Shown here piece by piece: positions 25,818 through 34,489 of a DNA stretch of 64,000 nucleotides. The position numbers and the translations under genes are program-made. Within the stretch, counting starts at the first letter, position 1, and each line of letters starts with the position of its first letter. The stretch is taken from NCBI RefSeq assembly GCF_036181745.1, contig NZ_CP108080.1, positions 2,232,001 through 2,296,000 of the forward strand, written 5' to 3'. This DNA comes from Streptomyces sp. NBC_00259. Its GTDB lineage: Bacteria > Actinomycetota > Actinomycetes > Streptomycetales > Streptomycetaceae. The notes beneath the pieces were generated by a model. The model saw nothing but the letters and a program-made list of their open reading frames with translations, did no database searches and was not told where the DNA came from.

Positions 25818-27832
25818 TGGCGGGCGGGAGTGCTTCGGTGCTGCGCCCCGGCGACTGGGTCACCTACGCGGACGGCGACCACCAGGTAGTGGCCCTGGCT
25901 GGAACTTCGGTACGGCTGCGCTCTCAGGACGGGGCGGAGTCGGTGGTTCTGGCTTCGTATCTGATGGCCTCTCCCGGCTTCGCGGTCGCCGGAACAGAAC
26001 CCCCGGCAGCTGTCGAGCCGTTCGGTCTGTTGGAGAGCCTTCCGAAGTCGGTGCTGGCGGCCGCGCGAGAGTGGGAACGTCACGTCGTCGAGGTCGAGAC
26101 CGGGCTGCCGCCGACGACTGATCCAGGGTCGGGGCCACGGCAGGAGTATGACCCGGCACGGCGGACTCTGGCCGAGCGTGATGCGGCAAAGGCACACGAG
26201 CTGGGGGTCAGCGCCCGCACTGTCCAAAGCAGGCGGGCCCGCTATGCGCGTCAAGGACTGTGGGGGCTGGTCGATCAGCGCACGATCCGAGAGTGGGAGA
26301 CCACGGGGCGAGCGGATGCACGACTGATCGATGCGATCTGCCAGGTGATGGACAGCGAAACAACTACCTCGACCGGAACCCGCTCGCGGCTGATCCGCCG
26401 AGTGATCAAAATGGTGGAGGATGCGCACGGACCGGGGACGGTCCCGCTGCCCAGCAGGAGCACGTTCTATCGGCTTGTCGACGCGCTTTCCACCGGTCGA
26501 CACACCTTCGGCTCTGCCGTCACCCGCCGCCAGATGGCCAACCGGCCTGAAGGCCCGTTCACGCCGACGTTCGCGGACCGGCCCGGGGAACAGGTGCAGA
26601 TCGACTCCACCCCGCTGGACGTGATGGTGGTGCTCGATTCCGGGTTGACTGCCCGCGCCGATCTGACGATTGCTGTCGATGTTGCAACCCGCACGATCTG
26701 CGCGGCCGTGCTGCGGCCGATGGGGACGAAGGCGGTGGACGCCTCGCTGCTGTTGGCCCGGATGCTGGTGCCGGAACCGATGCGCCCGGGCTGGTCGACG
26801 TCGCTTCGGATGACGGCTTCTCGGATACCGCACCTGCGCTTGCTGGATGTGGACGCGCGGATGGAACAGGCCGCCGCGAAACCGGTGATCGTGCCGGACA
26901 CTGTCGTCATCGACGGCGGGAAGGTGTTCATCTCGGAGACCTTCATCCGGGCCTGCAATCGACTCGGAGTCTCAGTCCAAAGGGCACGTCCGCGCACCCC
27001 TACGGACAAGGCCATCGTGGAGGCGACTTTCTCCGCGATCAACACCTTGTTCTGCCAGCATGTCGCCGCCTACACCGGCCCCAACGTCTCCCGCCGTGGC
27101 GAGCGGGTGGAAGCACACGCGGCCTGGACGATTCCCGAACTCCAGGACTTGCTGGACGAGTGGCTTCTCGTCGGATGGCAGATGCGGCCGCATGACAGCC
27201 TCCGCGATCCCTACCGGCCCAAAATGGCGATGTCGCCGAACGACAAATACACGTCGCTGGTGGCCGCCAGCGGCTACCTGCCGCTGGTCTTGCGTGGTGA
27301 GGACTACCTCGAACTGTTGCCGGTGGCCTGGCGAGCGGTCAACGACTACGGAGTCCGGATCAACCACCGCACCTACGACTGTGCGGACCTGGGGCCGTGG
27401 CGGCGCCAGCAGTCCGGAATTGCTGCCAAGCGTGGTCTCTGGGAGGTGTACTACGACCCCTACGACCTGTCCCGAGTGTTCGTACGCACCCAGCACGGCT
27501 GGATCACCGTGCCCTGGATCCAGCTACCGCTGATCAACGCTCCGTTCGCGGACTTCACCTGGCAGCACGCACGCCGTCTGGCCGCCGAAGCCGGATTGGA
27601 CGACACCAACGAAGACGCGGTCGCCCGCGTGCTGGACAAGCTGCTGAGCCGGGCCGAGCACGGCCCCGACAAACGCACGGTCCGCGTGCTCGACCGAACC
27701 CGAGCGGCAGTCGCCATCCCTGCACCTGCCGCCGAACCTGAATCCGACACGCCCTCACCAATCCAGCTGCCCGCCCCGGTGGCGCCCTTCGGTGTCTTCG
27801 ACGCCCACGCTGAAGCCGAAAGGTGGCTCTGA
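25817..27832 (+). CDS. tnsB: TnsB-like DDE transposase (rve integrase core)
   Basis: A 671-residue transposase. N-terminal HTH segments (HELGVSARTVQSRRARYARQG; SRLIRRVIKMVEDAHGPGTV) bind the end repeats. The retroviral-integrase-fold core contains D263 (QIDSTPLDV), D366 (VIDGGKVF) and E402 (KAIVEATFS), the last two separated by 35 residues as in classical D-D-35-E enzymes. A Mu/TnsB-type C-terminal beta-barrel (YDPYDLSRVFVRTQHGWI) follows. It joins element 3' ends to the target. It is coupled to tnsA by a 1-nt overlap and 3 bp from tnsC. Confidence 0.95.
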   Translation: MAGGSASVLRPGDWVTYADGDHQVVALAGTSVRLRSQDGAESVVLASYLMASPGFAVAGTEPPAAVEPFGLLESLPKSVLAAAREWERHVVEVETGLPPTTDPGSGPRQEYDPARRTLAERDAAKAHELGVSARTVQSRRARYARQGLWGLVDQRTIREWETTGRADARLIDAICQVMDSETTTSTGTRSRLIRRVIKMVEDAHGPGTVPLPSRSTFYRLVDALSTGRHTFGSAVTRRQMANRPEGPFTPTFADRPGEQVQIDSTPLDVMVVLDSGLTARADLTIAVDVATRTICAAVLRPMGTKAVDASLLLARMLVPEPMRPGWSTSLRMTASRIPHLRLLDVDARMEQAAAKPVIVPDTVVIDGGKVFISETFIRACNRLGVSVQRARPRTPTDKAIVEATFSAINTLFCQHVAAYTGPNVSRRGERVEAHAAWTIPELQDLLDEWLLVGWQMRPHDSLRDPYRPKMAMSPNDKYTSLVAASGYLPLVLRGEDYLELLPVAWRAVNDYGVRINHRTYDCADLGPWRRQQSGIAAKRGLWEVYYDPYDLSRVFVRTQHGWITVPWIQLPLINAPFADFTWQHARRLAAEAGLDDTNEDAVARVLDKLLSRAEHGPDKRTVRVLDRTRAAVAIPAPAAEPESDTPSPIQLPAPVAPFGVFDAHAEAERWL

Positions 27833-27835
27833 TAC

Positions 27836-28918
27836 ATGCCTTCCCCGCCCACGACTCCGGTCAAGGAAGAGACACAGCAGGGGCCGCCGCCGGACAGCCC
27901 ACTGACCACCAAGGAGGGCTGGCGACGGTTCGTCGAACACGAACCGATCCCTCCCGTTCTCCTGTCGGCCGACGAGCGGGCAGCTCTGCCCGAGCGGCAA
28001 CGGATGCGCGCGGACGACTCGCGGCGCGGCTATCACGCCGACCTCCCACTCGTGAACACCCCGACCATCCGCAAGGTCGTCGCTACCTCCCGCCTGTTGG
28101 TCCAGCTCAACCGCCAGCAGATCTCCGCCCGCCGCGGCGTCATCCTCAGCGGCGCTTCGGGCACCGGAAAGACCACCGCGCTGTCCCAGTTGGGGCGTGC
28201 CCATGAACTCGCCGTCCGCAAGCGTCATCCTCGCGACCGCAACCGGCTACCCGTCCTCTACGCAACGGTCCCGCCGGCTGCCACCCCGCGAATGCTCGCG
28301 GTGGAGTTCGCCCGGTTCTTCGGCCTGTCCTTCCCGGCACGGTCCAACATCACCGACGTCGTCGACGCGGTCTGCGCGACCGCTGCCCACGTCCACGTCG
28401 ACCTGGTGCTGATCGACGAACTCCACAACCTCAACCTGGCCAGTCGGACCGGTGCCGAAGCTTCCGATCAACTCAAGTACTTCGCTGAGCGGCTGCCCGC
28501 CACGTTCATCTACGCAGGCATCGATGTCGAGGCCCAGGGACTGTTCGCGGGCACCCGCGGACGGCAGATCGCTGGCCGCTTCACCGTGATTCCAGCCTCC
28601 CCGTTCTCCTACGCCACCAATGAGGACCGGGACACCTGGACGGCGTTGGTCCAGACCCTGGAATCGATGCTCAGGCTGCATCACCATCGGCCTGGATCCC
28701 TCCCCAGCCTGAGCGGGTACCTCTTCCACCGCACCGGCGGAATGATCGGCAGCCTCTCCCAGCTCATCCGCGGCGCCGCCGTGCTGGCCATCGAGGACGG
28801 CAGCGAACGCATCACCGAAGACCTCCTGGACAGCGTTCCGATCGACTACGCCGCCGAACAGTCCGAAAAGCTCACAGCACCGACCAAGCGCACAGGTCGG
28901 CGAAGGCGCGCGGCCTGA
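27836..28918 (+). CDS. tnsC: TnsC/TniB-like AAA+ ATPase, transposition regulator
   Basis: A 360-residue ATPase. Walker A GASGTGKT (about residues 104-111), Walker B LVLIDELHNL and a sensor region (TFIYAGIDVE) are intact. TnsC proteins form ATP-dependent filaments on DNA, link the TniQ/TnsD target selector to TnsAB and provide target immunity. The start ATG is 3 bp past tnsB. The stop overlaps the tniQ start (TGATG), so the stoichiometry is probably coupled. Confidence 0.93.
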   Translation: MPSPPTTPVKEETQQGPPPDSPLTTKEGWRRFVEHEPIPPVLLSADERAALPERQRMRADDSRRGYHADLPLVNTPTIRKVVATSRLLVQLNRQQISARRGVILSGASGTGKTTALSQLGRAHELAVRKRHPRDRNRLPVLYATVPPAATPRMLAVEFARFFGLSFPARSNITDVVDAVCATAAHVHVDLVLIDELHNLNLASRTGAEASDQLKYFAERLPATFIYAGIDVEAQGLFAGTRGRQIAGRFTVIPASPFSYATNEDRDTWTALVQTLESMLRLHHHRPGSLPSLSGYLFHRTGGMIGSLSQLIRGAAVLAIEDGSERITEDLLDSVPIDYAAEQSEKLTAPTKRTGRRRRAA

Positions 28919-30018
28919 TGGCCGTCCGCCGCCTGCCTGACCCGATCCCGCCCGTCCGCCACGAGATCACAGGCTCCTACGTCGCCCGGCTTGCGCGGAT
29001 CCACGGCATGGATTTCCCCACGCTCTGGGAGCAGATTTCGCAACCGATCAAGCCCCGAAGCAGCGTCCGCCGACTCGTCCCAGACCAGCTCGCGATGCTC
29101 ACGGGACGATCCGTCCATCAGCTCGCCGGAGCCCTTCCCGAGCTTCGGACACCGGCACCCGACTGGCACACCTTCCGGCATGAACCACAACCCGCCTGCC
29201 ACATCTGCACAGCACCCCACCCCGGCGGCCCTGTCCTTCAGCTGCTGCCACATCACCGCTACGTCTGCGTCCGTCACCAAATCTGGATCGGACCACCAGA
29301 CGTCGACCACCTCACCACACCACTCACCGATCTACCCGAAGTCATCCATGCCCAACGACGTCACTTGCTCCTGTTCCAGCGGGCTGGCTGGGCCAACACC
29401 TACGACGCCGTCCTCACCGCGATCCTCATCTGCGCACAACTCTGGTCCAGCCCCTCTGAAGACCCCTCCGGCGCCTGGCATGAGTGGGTACGGCGCGCCA
29501 ACATCCTCATTCCGCCAGGAACATCAGAGTCATCCTTTTCCACGGCCAGACTCTGTGCTGCCGTCTATCCCGAGGCCATCTCCCTCGCAGCATGTCTCGC
29601 CTCCCCGCACTGGCGCCTACAAGCCCGGGGATCTTTGGACGACCGCGCCCGTTTCGACACGGAAATCGCTCGGCTCCTGGCCCACCCTGCTTACCACCGG
29701 GACCGTCAGGACGACCCAATCAGCTACTGGGCCGACGTCAGTTCCCGCCGCCCGCCAGTTGCTCCCATCCGTCTCTTCACCGACAGGAAACCGACCCGCA
29801 CCCCGCACCTCCACCGGCCGTCCCTGCACGCCGCCACACGCCGCACTCAGCAACGCCATGCCCGCGAGTTCGACTCCACCAACCGAGCTGGCGAGGCACT
29901 CGTCATGCACCGCCATGTCGCATCTGTTTACCGGCGCGCTTGGAATCCCATCCGGACTTGCTCCATCACCAACCAGCCCCACCCTCATTACAGCCGCTAT
30001 CTCAACCGGTTCGAATGA
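28918..30018 (+). CDS. tniQ: TniQ/TnsD family target-selection protein
   Basis: A 366-residue TniQ-domain protein. The N-terminal PPVRHEITGSYVARLARIHGMDFPTLW and the zinc-binding CHICTAPHPGGPVLQLLPHHRYVCVRH (CxxC...CxxH) define the family. It is longer than CRISPR-associated TniQ-only proteins handle alone, but shorter than E. coli TnsD (508 aa). The extra C-terminal 200 residues are basic and could read a specific attachment sequence. It is the only target selector in the element, so it presumably dictated insertion next to the 93-residue gene. Confidence 0.9.
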   Translation: MAVRRLPDPIPPVRHEITGSYVARLARIHGMDFPTLWEQISQPIKPRSSVRRLVPDQLAMLTGRSVHQLAGALPELRTPAPDWHTFRHEPQPACHICTAPHPGGPVLQLLPHHRYVCVRHQIWIGPPDVDHLTTPLTDLPEVIHAQRRHLLLFQRAGWANTYDAVLTAILICAQLWSSPSEDPSGAWHEWVRRANILIPPGTSESSFSTARLCAAVYPEAISLAACLASPHWRLQARGSLDDRARFDTEIARLLAHPAYHRDRQDDPISYWADVSSRRPPVAPIRLFTDRKPTRTPHLHRPSLHAATRRTQQRHAREFDSTNRAGEALVMHRHVASVYRRAWNPIRTCSITNQPHPHYSRYLNRFE

Positions 30019-30377
30019 ACGCAGGCCACGGCTTCCCGCTCTCCGCGCGCCCCCGATGTCAGTCCCTTCTGGGGTTCAGCCGAGATACGCGTCAAGGGGG
30101 CAATGAGTAGATCTTGATGCGGCTTTACGCGTGGTCAGCACAGTGACGCCGCAGTAAATGCGTACATCTCGCCCTGGAAGCCGGAACGGTCCGCCGCAGG
30201 TCGCGACGATCACGGCCAGGGCTCCGTCGCAGTAAATCCAGTATTTACTGCGGCAGTTGTGATTACGTCTCCGCGATCGCACAACTGCCCGAATGTGGTT
30301 CTGCTGTGAGGGCTTGAGGGGAGGAGACTGTCAGTGCGCGACGCTGACCAGTCCTGGCGCCAGCATGTTTGCCTGGG
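30019..30377. other. Non-coding interval in the Tn7-like element with CGCAGTAAAT repeats
   Basis: No credible gene. CGCAGTAAAT occurs three times: direct at 30153-30162 and 30229-30238, and inverted as ATTTACTGCG at 30243-30252, the last two forming a hairpin (10-bp arms, 4-nt loop). This stretch is AT-richer than the neighbourhood. It could terminate the tns operon or be a recombinase site. Confidence 0.6.
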
Positions 30378-31115
30378 TCATGCCCCCAGGTCCTCCGTCA
30401 CGGGCAGGCACTCGGCGAGCAGGTCGACGACGTCGCGCCAGGCTCGCTGCGCGTGCTGTGGGTGGTAGCCGACACCGGGGACCACGGGGTGGTCGACCGG
30501 CGGGTGGTGGAAGGCGTGCAAGGCGCCGCCATAGACCGCGAGGCGCCAGTCGACGCCCGCGGCCTGCATCTCAGCGGTGAACGCGTTTCGTTGCGCGGGC
30601 GGCATGATCGGGTCTTCCGATCCGACCCCGGCCCACACCGGGCAGCGGATGCGCGCTGCCTCGCCCGGTCGGCCCGTGGTAGTTGCGTTGACTGTCCCGA
30701 TCGCGCGCAAGTTGACGCCGCCTCGCCCGAGTTCCAGCGCGATGGCGCCCCCGGTGCCGTAGCCGATGGCGGCGATCCGGTCGGGGTCGGTCCGGGGCTC
30801 GGTGCGCAACTCGTCGAGTGCCGCGTGGCCGATGCGCCGCATCCGGTCGGGATCAGCGAGCAGTGGCATGCAACGGGCCAGCATCTCCTCGGGGTCACCC
30901 AAATAGCGCCCGCCGTGAAGGTCGAAGGCCAGCGCTACATATCCCAGCTCGGCGAGAGCATCGGCCCGGCGGCGCTCGACGTCGCTGAGCCCCATGCCCT
31001 CTGGTCCGAGCAGCACTGCGGGCCGGCGGTCGACACCGGCCGGGAGCGCGAGGTGCCCGATCATCGTCAAACCGTCGGCCGGGTACTCGACCGTACGCGT
31101 CGTAATCGTCATCAT
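30378..31115 (-). CDS. Dienelactone hydrolase family protein with altered nucleophile motif
   Basis: A 245-residue alpha/beta-hydrolase of the dienelactone hydrolase family. The nucleophile elbow reads AAIGYGTGGA, whereas active enzymes have GYCFGG or G-x-S-x-G: the Cys/Ser position is Gly. The Asp region (VWAGVGSEDPIMPP) and the His (YGGALHAFHHP) are present. Either another residue serves or the protein is non-hydrolytic. It is cargo of the Tn7-like element, transcribed against tns. A palindrome GTTCTGCC-gct-GGCAGAAC (31157-31175) lies 42 bp upstream. The first or second ATG (31115/31112) may be used. Confidence 0.8.
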   Translation of the reverse strand: MMTITTRTVEYPADGLTMIGHLALPAGVDRRPAVLLGPEGMGLSDVERRRADALAELGYVALAFDLHGGRYLGDPEEMLARCMPLLADPDRMRRIGHAALDELRTEPRTDPDRIAAIGYGTGGAIALELGRGGVNLRAIGTVNATTTGRPGEAARIRCPVWAGVGSEDPIMPPAQRNAFTAEMQAAGVDWRLAVYGGALHAFHHPPVDHPVVPGVGYHPQHAQRAWRDVVDLLAECLPVTEDLGA

Positions 31116-31494
31116 GAGACTGGACTGTAGTGATCGTCGAGCCCGGTCCGGCCGGTGTTCTGCCGCTGGCAGAACAGCGTAGGTGTCCCTCTGAAATACG
31201 GGACGGGCCCGGCGCTCAGGGCTTCAAGATCATCCCGTTGCCCCTTTGGCGCGTATCTCGGTACCGACGCCAATTGCATCGGATGCGAATAGGCGACACC
31301 CGCCCCGGATGCTGGCCGGACACGGCACAGATGCGGTCCGAGCAGGGCCGTTGGCCTCGGAGCCACGGTAGCGGTCTTGTCGGCGGACATCTGCGCGTCT
31401 CACTCCATCGAGCGATTGAACTGCGAAGACGCCCCCGAGTCGCATCTGATGCGAAATTCTCGCGTCAGATGCGATAGACGGAGAGTGATGGCGG
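31116..31494. promoter_or_regulatory. Divergent control region with repeated 15-bp palindromes
   Basis: No gene. GTTCTGCC/GGCAGAAC (31157-31175) faces the hydrolase gene. Three related 15-mers of form TYGCATC-N-GATGCGA lie at 31274-31288, 31440-31454 (perfect palindrome TCGCATCTGATGCGA) and 31460-31474. The last two are 20 bp apart (two helical turns) just upstream of the tyrosine recombinase. They are candidate operators for the HTH protein at 32613 or recombination core sites. Confidence 0.7.
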
Positions 31495-32613
31495 ATGGGT
31501 GGGGACGGTCTCGTTCCAGGGTCTGCTCGGCTGCACCTGATCGACGGTCTGCCGTTGCTGCGGCCGGACGAGCAGGTCTTCGAGGCGATGATCAAAGGCT
31601 GGCGCAACCAGCAGCTCGCCCGGAACCTCTCGCTGGGATACGTCGATGACCAGGAACGTACGGTCCGGGCCTTCGTCCGGCATGCCGACGCTATGCCGTG
31701 GCAGTGGACGCCGCAGCACGTCGATGAGTGGTCGGCCGATCTGCGGGCTGTGCACGGCTGTGTCCGCTCCACCCTGCGCAACTACCAGGGCTCAGTAAGG
31801 CAGTTCTGCGACTTCCTGACCAACCCGGCCTACGGCTGGAGCGACGAGCGTCTGCGGCACTTCGGTACCCACCCGGTCCAGGTGGTCTACGACTGGAACG
31901 CCGCAACGCACGCCGACGAAGCCGAGGGCGAGCCGGAACGACGGGCCTTTACCCGGCCCGAGCTGGAAGCATTCTTCGACCACGCCGACGAGGAAGTGCT
32001 GCGTGTTCGCGACAAGGGCCGCAAGGGCTGGCTGCCGGCCTTCCGGGACGCCGCCTTGTTCAAGGTCGCGTACGCCTACGGCCTGCGACGCAATGAGACC
32101 CGGATGCTCGACCTCACCGACTTCGGCCGCAACCCAGAAGGCCGGGAGTTCGGTGAGTACGGCACCCTGCTGGTCCGCTACGGCAAGGCCAAGAAGGGGT
32201 CGCCACCGAAGCGCCGCAGCGTGCTGACCGTCTGGCACTGGACGCCCGGCACGATCGAGGAATGGATCAGCGAGGTGCGGCCCGGGATGCGGCATGCGCC
32301 AAGCCGGGCCCTCTGGCCGTCCGAGCGAGGCCCGCGAATCGGGGTCCAGCGTCTGGACTCGCGCTTCGCCGCCTACCGGGACGCCGTCGGCCTGGACCCC
32401 GCGCTGGAGTTCCACTCGCTACGCAGGTCCTACATCACCCATCTGATCGAGGACGGCCACGACCCGTTGTTCGTCCAACAGCAGGTCGGCCACGACCACG
32501 CCTCCACCACCGCGATCTACACCTGCGTCTCCTCCGATTTCCGCACTCGCTCCCTGCGACGCGTCCTGGACGCCACCATCGAGGCCGCTCTGCGGACGGG
32601 AAGGACCTCCTGA
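31495..32613 (+). CDS. Tyrosine recombinase / site-specific integrase
   Basis: A 372-residue integrase with intact catalytic residues: first Arg in YAYGLRRNETRML, Lys in the beta-hairpin (RYGKAKKGSPP), H-x-L-R in EFHSLRRSYITHLI, His in QVGHDHASTTAIY and nucleophile Tyr in AIYTCVS. The N-terminal SAM-like DNA-binding domain spans about 20-110. ATG 31495 follows GGAGAG at 31480-31485. It is coupled (TGATG) to the HTH gene, and with the zinc-finger recombinase-like gene forms a trio inside the Tn7-like element. Confidence 0.93.
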   Translation: MGGDGLVPGSARLHLIDGLPLLRPDEQVFEAMIKGWRNQQLARNLSLGYVDDQERTVRAFVRHADAMPWQWTPQHVDEWSADLRAVHGCVRSTLRNYQGSVRQFCDFLTNPAYGWSDERLRHFGTHPVQVVYDWNAATHADEAEGEPERRAFTRPELEAFFDHADEEVLRVRDKGRKGWLPAFRDAALFKVAYAYGLRRNETRMLDLTDFGRNPEGREFGEYGTLLVRYGKAKKGSPPKRRSVLTVWHWTPGTIEEWISEVRPGMRHAPSRALWPSERGPRIGVQRLDSRFAAYRDAVGLDPALEFHSLRRSYITHLIEDGHDPLFVQQQVGHDHASTTAIYTCVSSDFRTRSLRRVLDATIEAALRTGRTS

Positions 32614-32939
32614 TGTCACGCCAGATCAGCTACCGGTGGCGCCTGCGTGAGCTGATGGCCGCCCGCGGCATGTTCACCGTCGCCGAGCTCATGCCGCACC
32701 TGGCCGAACGCGGCATCACACTGTCCTCCTCCCAGGTCCACCGTTTGGTCTCCGGAACCCCGGAACGGCTGTCCCTGCCCGTGCTGGCCACTCTCTGCGA
32801 CATCCTCGACTGCACGCCCACCGACCTGATCGCCACCTCGGCCCAGAACCTCCCGACCCGCCGCGCCGCCGGCGAAGAAGCTCCGATCAACCTGGCCGCC
32901 CGCCGACCCACACGGGTCCGGCTGACGCCCGAGGGGTGA
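32613..32939 (+). CDS. XRE-like helix-turn-helix protein
   Basis: A 108-residue protein with a Cro/C1-type HTH (RLRELMAARGMFTVAELMPHL...SSSQVHRLVSGTPERLSLPVLATLCDILDCTPTDLI). It is followed by a short basic tail (RRPTRVRLTPEG). It likely binds the palindromes upstream of the recombinase gene or acts as a directionality/control factor. It overlaps the recombinase stop by 1 nt and ends 3 bp before the next gene. Confidence 0.88.
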   Translation: MSRQISYRWRLRELMAARGMFTVAELMPHLAERGITLSSSQVHRLVSGTPERLSLPVLATLCDILDCTPTDLIATSAQNLPTRRAAGEEAPINLAARRPTRVRLTPEG

Positions 32940-32942
32940 GCG

Positions 32943-34409
32943 GTGACGCCGGAGGAGTACGAGCGGTGGATGATCCGCGACTGCGCACGCTGCGGCCGTC
33001 GGGCTTCCAAGTCCGCCGAGTGGTCGGACGGCCCGATCTGCCGAACCTGCTACGAACGTGCGATGCGCGTCCGCGGCCGCTGCCCCTGTTGCGAGACTGA
33101 CCGGCTGCTGCCCGGACGGGACACCGATGGCACACCGATCTGCCGCGACTGCGCGGGCATCGTCCGCGACTTCTTCTGTGATCGCTGCGGCTTCGAGGGG
33201 CTCCTACTCGGTGGGCGTCTCTGCGAACACTGCACCCTCGCTGACACGCTCGCCCACCACCTCGACGACGGCACCGGCCGTGTCGCCCCGGAGTTCCTGC
33301 CGCTGGTCGAGATCCTTCTGGAGATGGACCGGCCAAAGAGCCGCCTGATCTGGCTCCGCAACCCCAATGTCGTCCGTCTCCTGCGGGGCCTGGCCACCGG
33401 CAGCATTCCGCTCACCCACGACGGGCTGCACCAAGAAACCCCCTGGCGAACCGTTACCCACCTGCGTGACCTGCTGATGGACAGCGGCGTCCTCCCGCGA
33501 GTCGACCGGCAGCTCCTGCTCTACCAACGCTGGCTGACGGAACGGCTCGCCACCATTGGGGAACCCGAACACCACCAGCTTCTCCGGCACTTCGCCATCT
33601 GGCACCAGATGCGGCGCCTGCGGGCAAAGGCCGAGAAGGCACCGCTGGGACGCTCCCAGACCAACCACACCAAGCAGGAAGTCACCCAAGCCGGCGCCTT
33701 CCTCGCATGGCTCGCCGACCGAGGGCGCACAATCGGGCAGTGCCAGCAGGCCGACATCGACGCCTGGCACACCGAGAGCCTGGCCACCCGCCGTCCGTCC
33801 CAGTCATTCCTGCGGTGGTGCATGACGACCGGCCGGATGCCCCGCCTCACACTGCCGCCCGCGGTCATCACCCAGGACCCGGAACCGCTGCACCAGCACT
33901 GCCGGCTCGCGATCCTCCGCCGGGTCCTCAATGACGACTCCTTGCCCCTGCGGGCCCGGGTCGCCGCCGCACTCGTTCTCCTCTATGCGCAACCCGTCAG
34001 CCGCATCGTCCGCCTCGCCATCGATGACATCACCGACGACGGGACCACCGTCACCGTCCGACTGGGAGAGCCGCCGTCCCCGCTGCCGGAGCCCGTCGCC
34101 GACCTGATGCGGGCCTACATCCGGTCCCGACAGCACATGCCCTACGCCAGTAGCAGAAGCTCACAGTGGCTTTTCCCCGGCCGCCAGCCCGGACAGCCCA
34201 TGAACCCGGTCAGCCTCCAAGTCCACCTCCGAAAGATCGGCGTCCCGCCGCAACGAGGCAGGACCTCCGCGATCCGCCAGCTCGTCCTCCAAGCCCCGGC
34301 ACCCGTCATCGCGAAGGCGCTGGGCTACCACGACAAGACCGCCACCCGCCTGGTCACCGAAGCCGGAGGAACCTGGAGCCGATATGCACCCGGCGACCAC
34401 ACACGCTGA
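32943..34409 (+). CDS. Zinc-finger, recombinase-like protein of the integrase trio
   Basis: A 488-residue protein. The N-terminal ~100 residues hold four CxxC-type knuckles (CARCGR, CRTC, CPCC, CRDC...CDRCGF...CEHC), suggesting two or more zinc fingers. The rest resembles a tyrosine recombinase: an N-terminal core-binding-like domain (QAGAFLAWLADRG) and a C-terminal catalytic-like region (LLYAQPVSRIVRLAIDDI...IRQLVLQAPAPVIAKALGYHDKTATRLVTEAGGTW). The canonical HxLR and final Tyr are degraded, so it may be a catalytically weak or accessory recombinase. Start GTG 32943 follows GAGGGG. Confidence 0.75.
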   Translation: MTPEEYERWMIRDCARCGRRASKSAEWSDGPICRTCYERAMRVRGRCPCCETDRLLPGRDTDGTPICRDCAGIVRDFFCDRCGFEGLLLGGRLCEHCTLADTLAHHLDDGTGRVAPEFLPLVEILLEMDRPKSRLIWLRNPNVVRLLRGLATGSIPLTHDGLHQETPWRTVTHLRDLLMDSGVLPRVDRQLLLYQRWLTERLATIGEPEHHQLLRHFAIWHQMRRLRAKAEKAPLGRSQTNHTKQEVTQAGAFLAWLADRGRTIGQCQQADIDAWHTESLATRRPSQSFLRWCMTTGRMPRLTLPPAVITQDPEPLHQHCRLAILRRVLNDDSLPLRARVAAALVLLYAQPVSRIVRLAIDDITDDGTTVTVRLGEPPSPLPEPVADLMRAYIRSRQHMPYASSRSSQWLFPGRQPGQPMNPVSLQVHLRKIGVPPQRGRTSAIRQLVLQAPAPVIAKALGYHDKTATRLVTEAGGTWSRYAPGDHTR

Positions 34410-34489
34410 CAGGAGCGACGTGGCTGCTCTGATGGGCCAAGCTCCCGCGAGCGGCCCGATGTCAGTACCAGGTGGCAGGCTCTGCCTCC

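Noticed and set aside
30019-30377. tRNA or other RNA gene as a transposon cargo boundary
   Set aside because: No cloverleaf or conserved RNA sequence was seen; only the CGCAGTAAAT hairpin.
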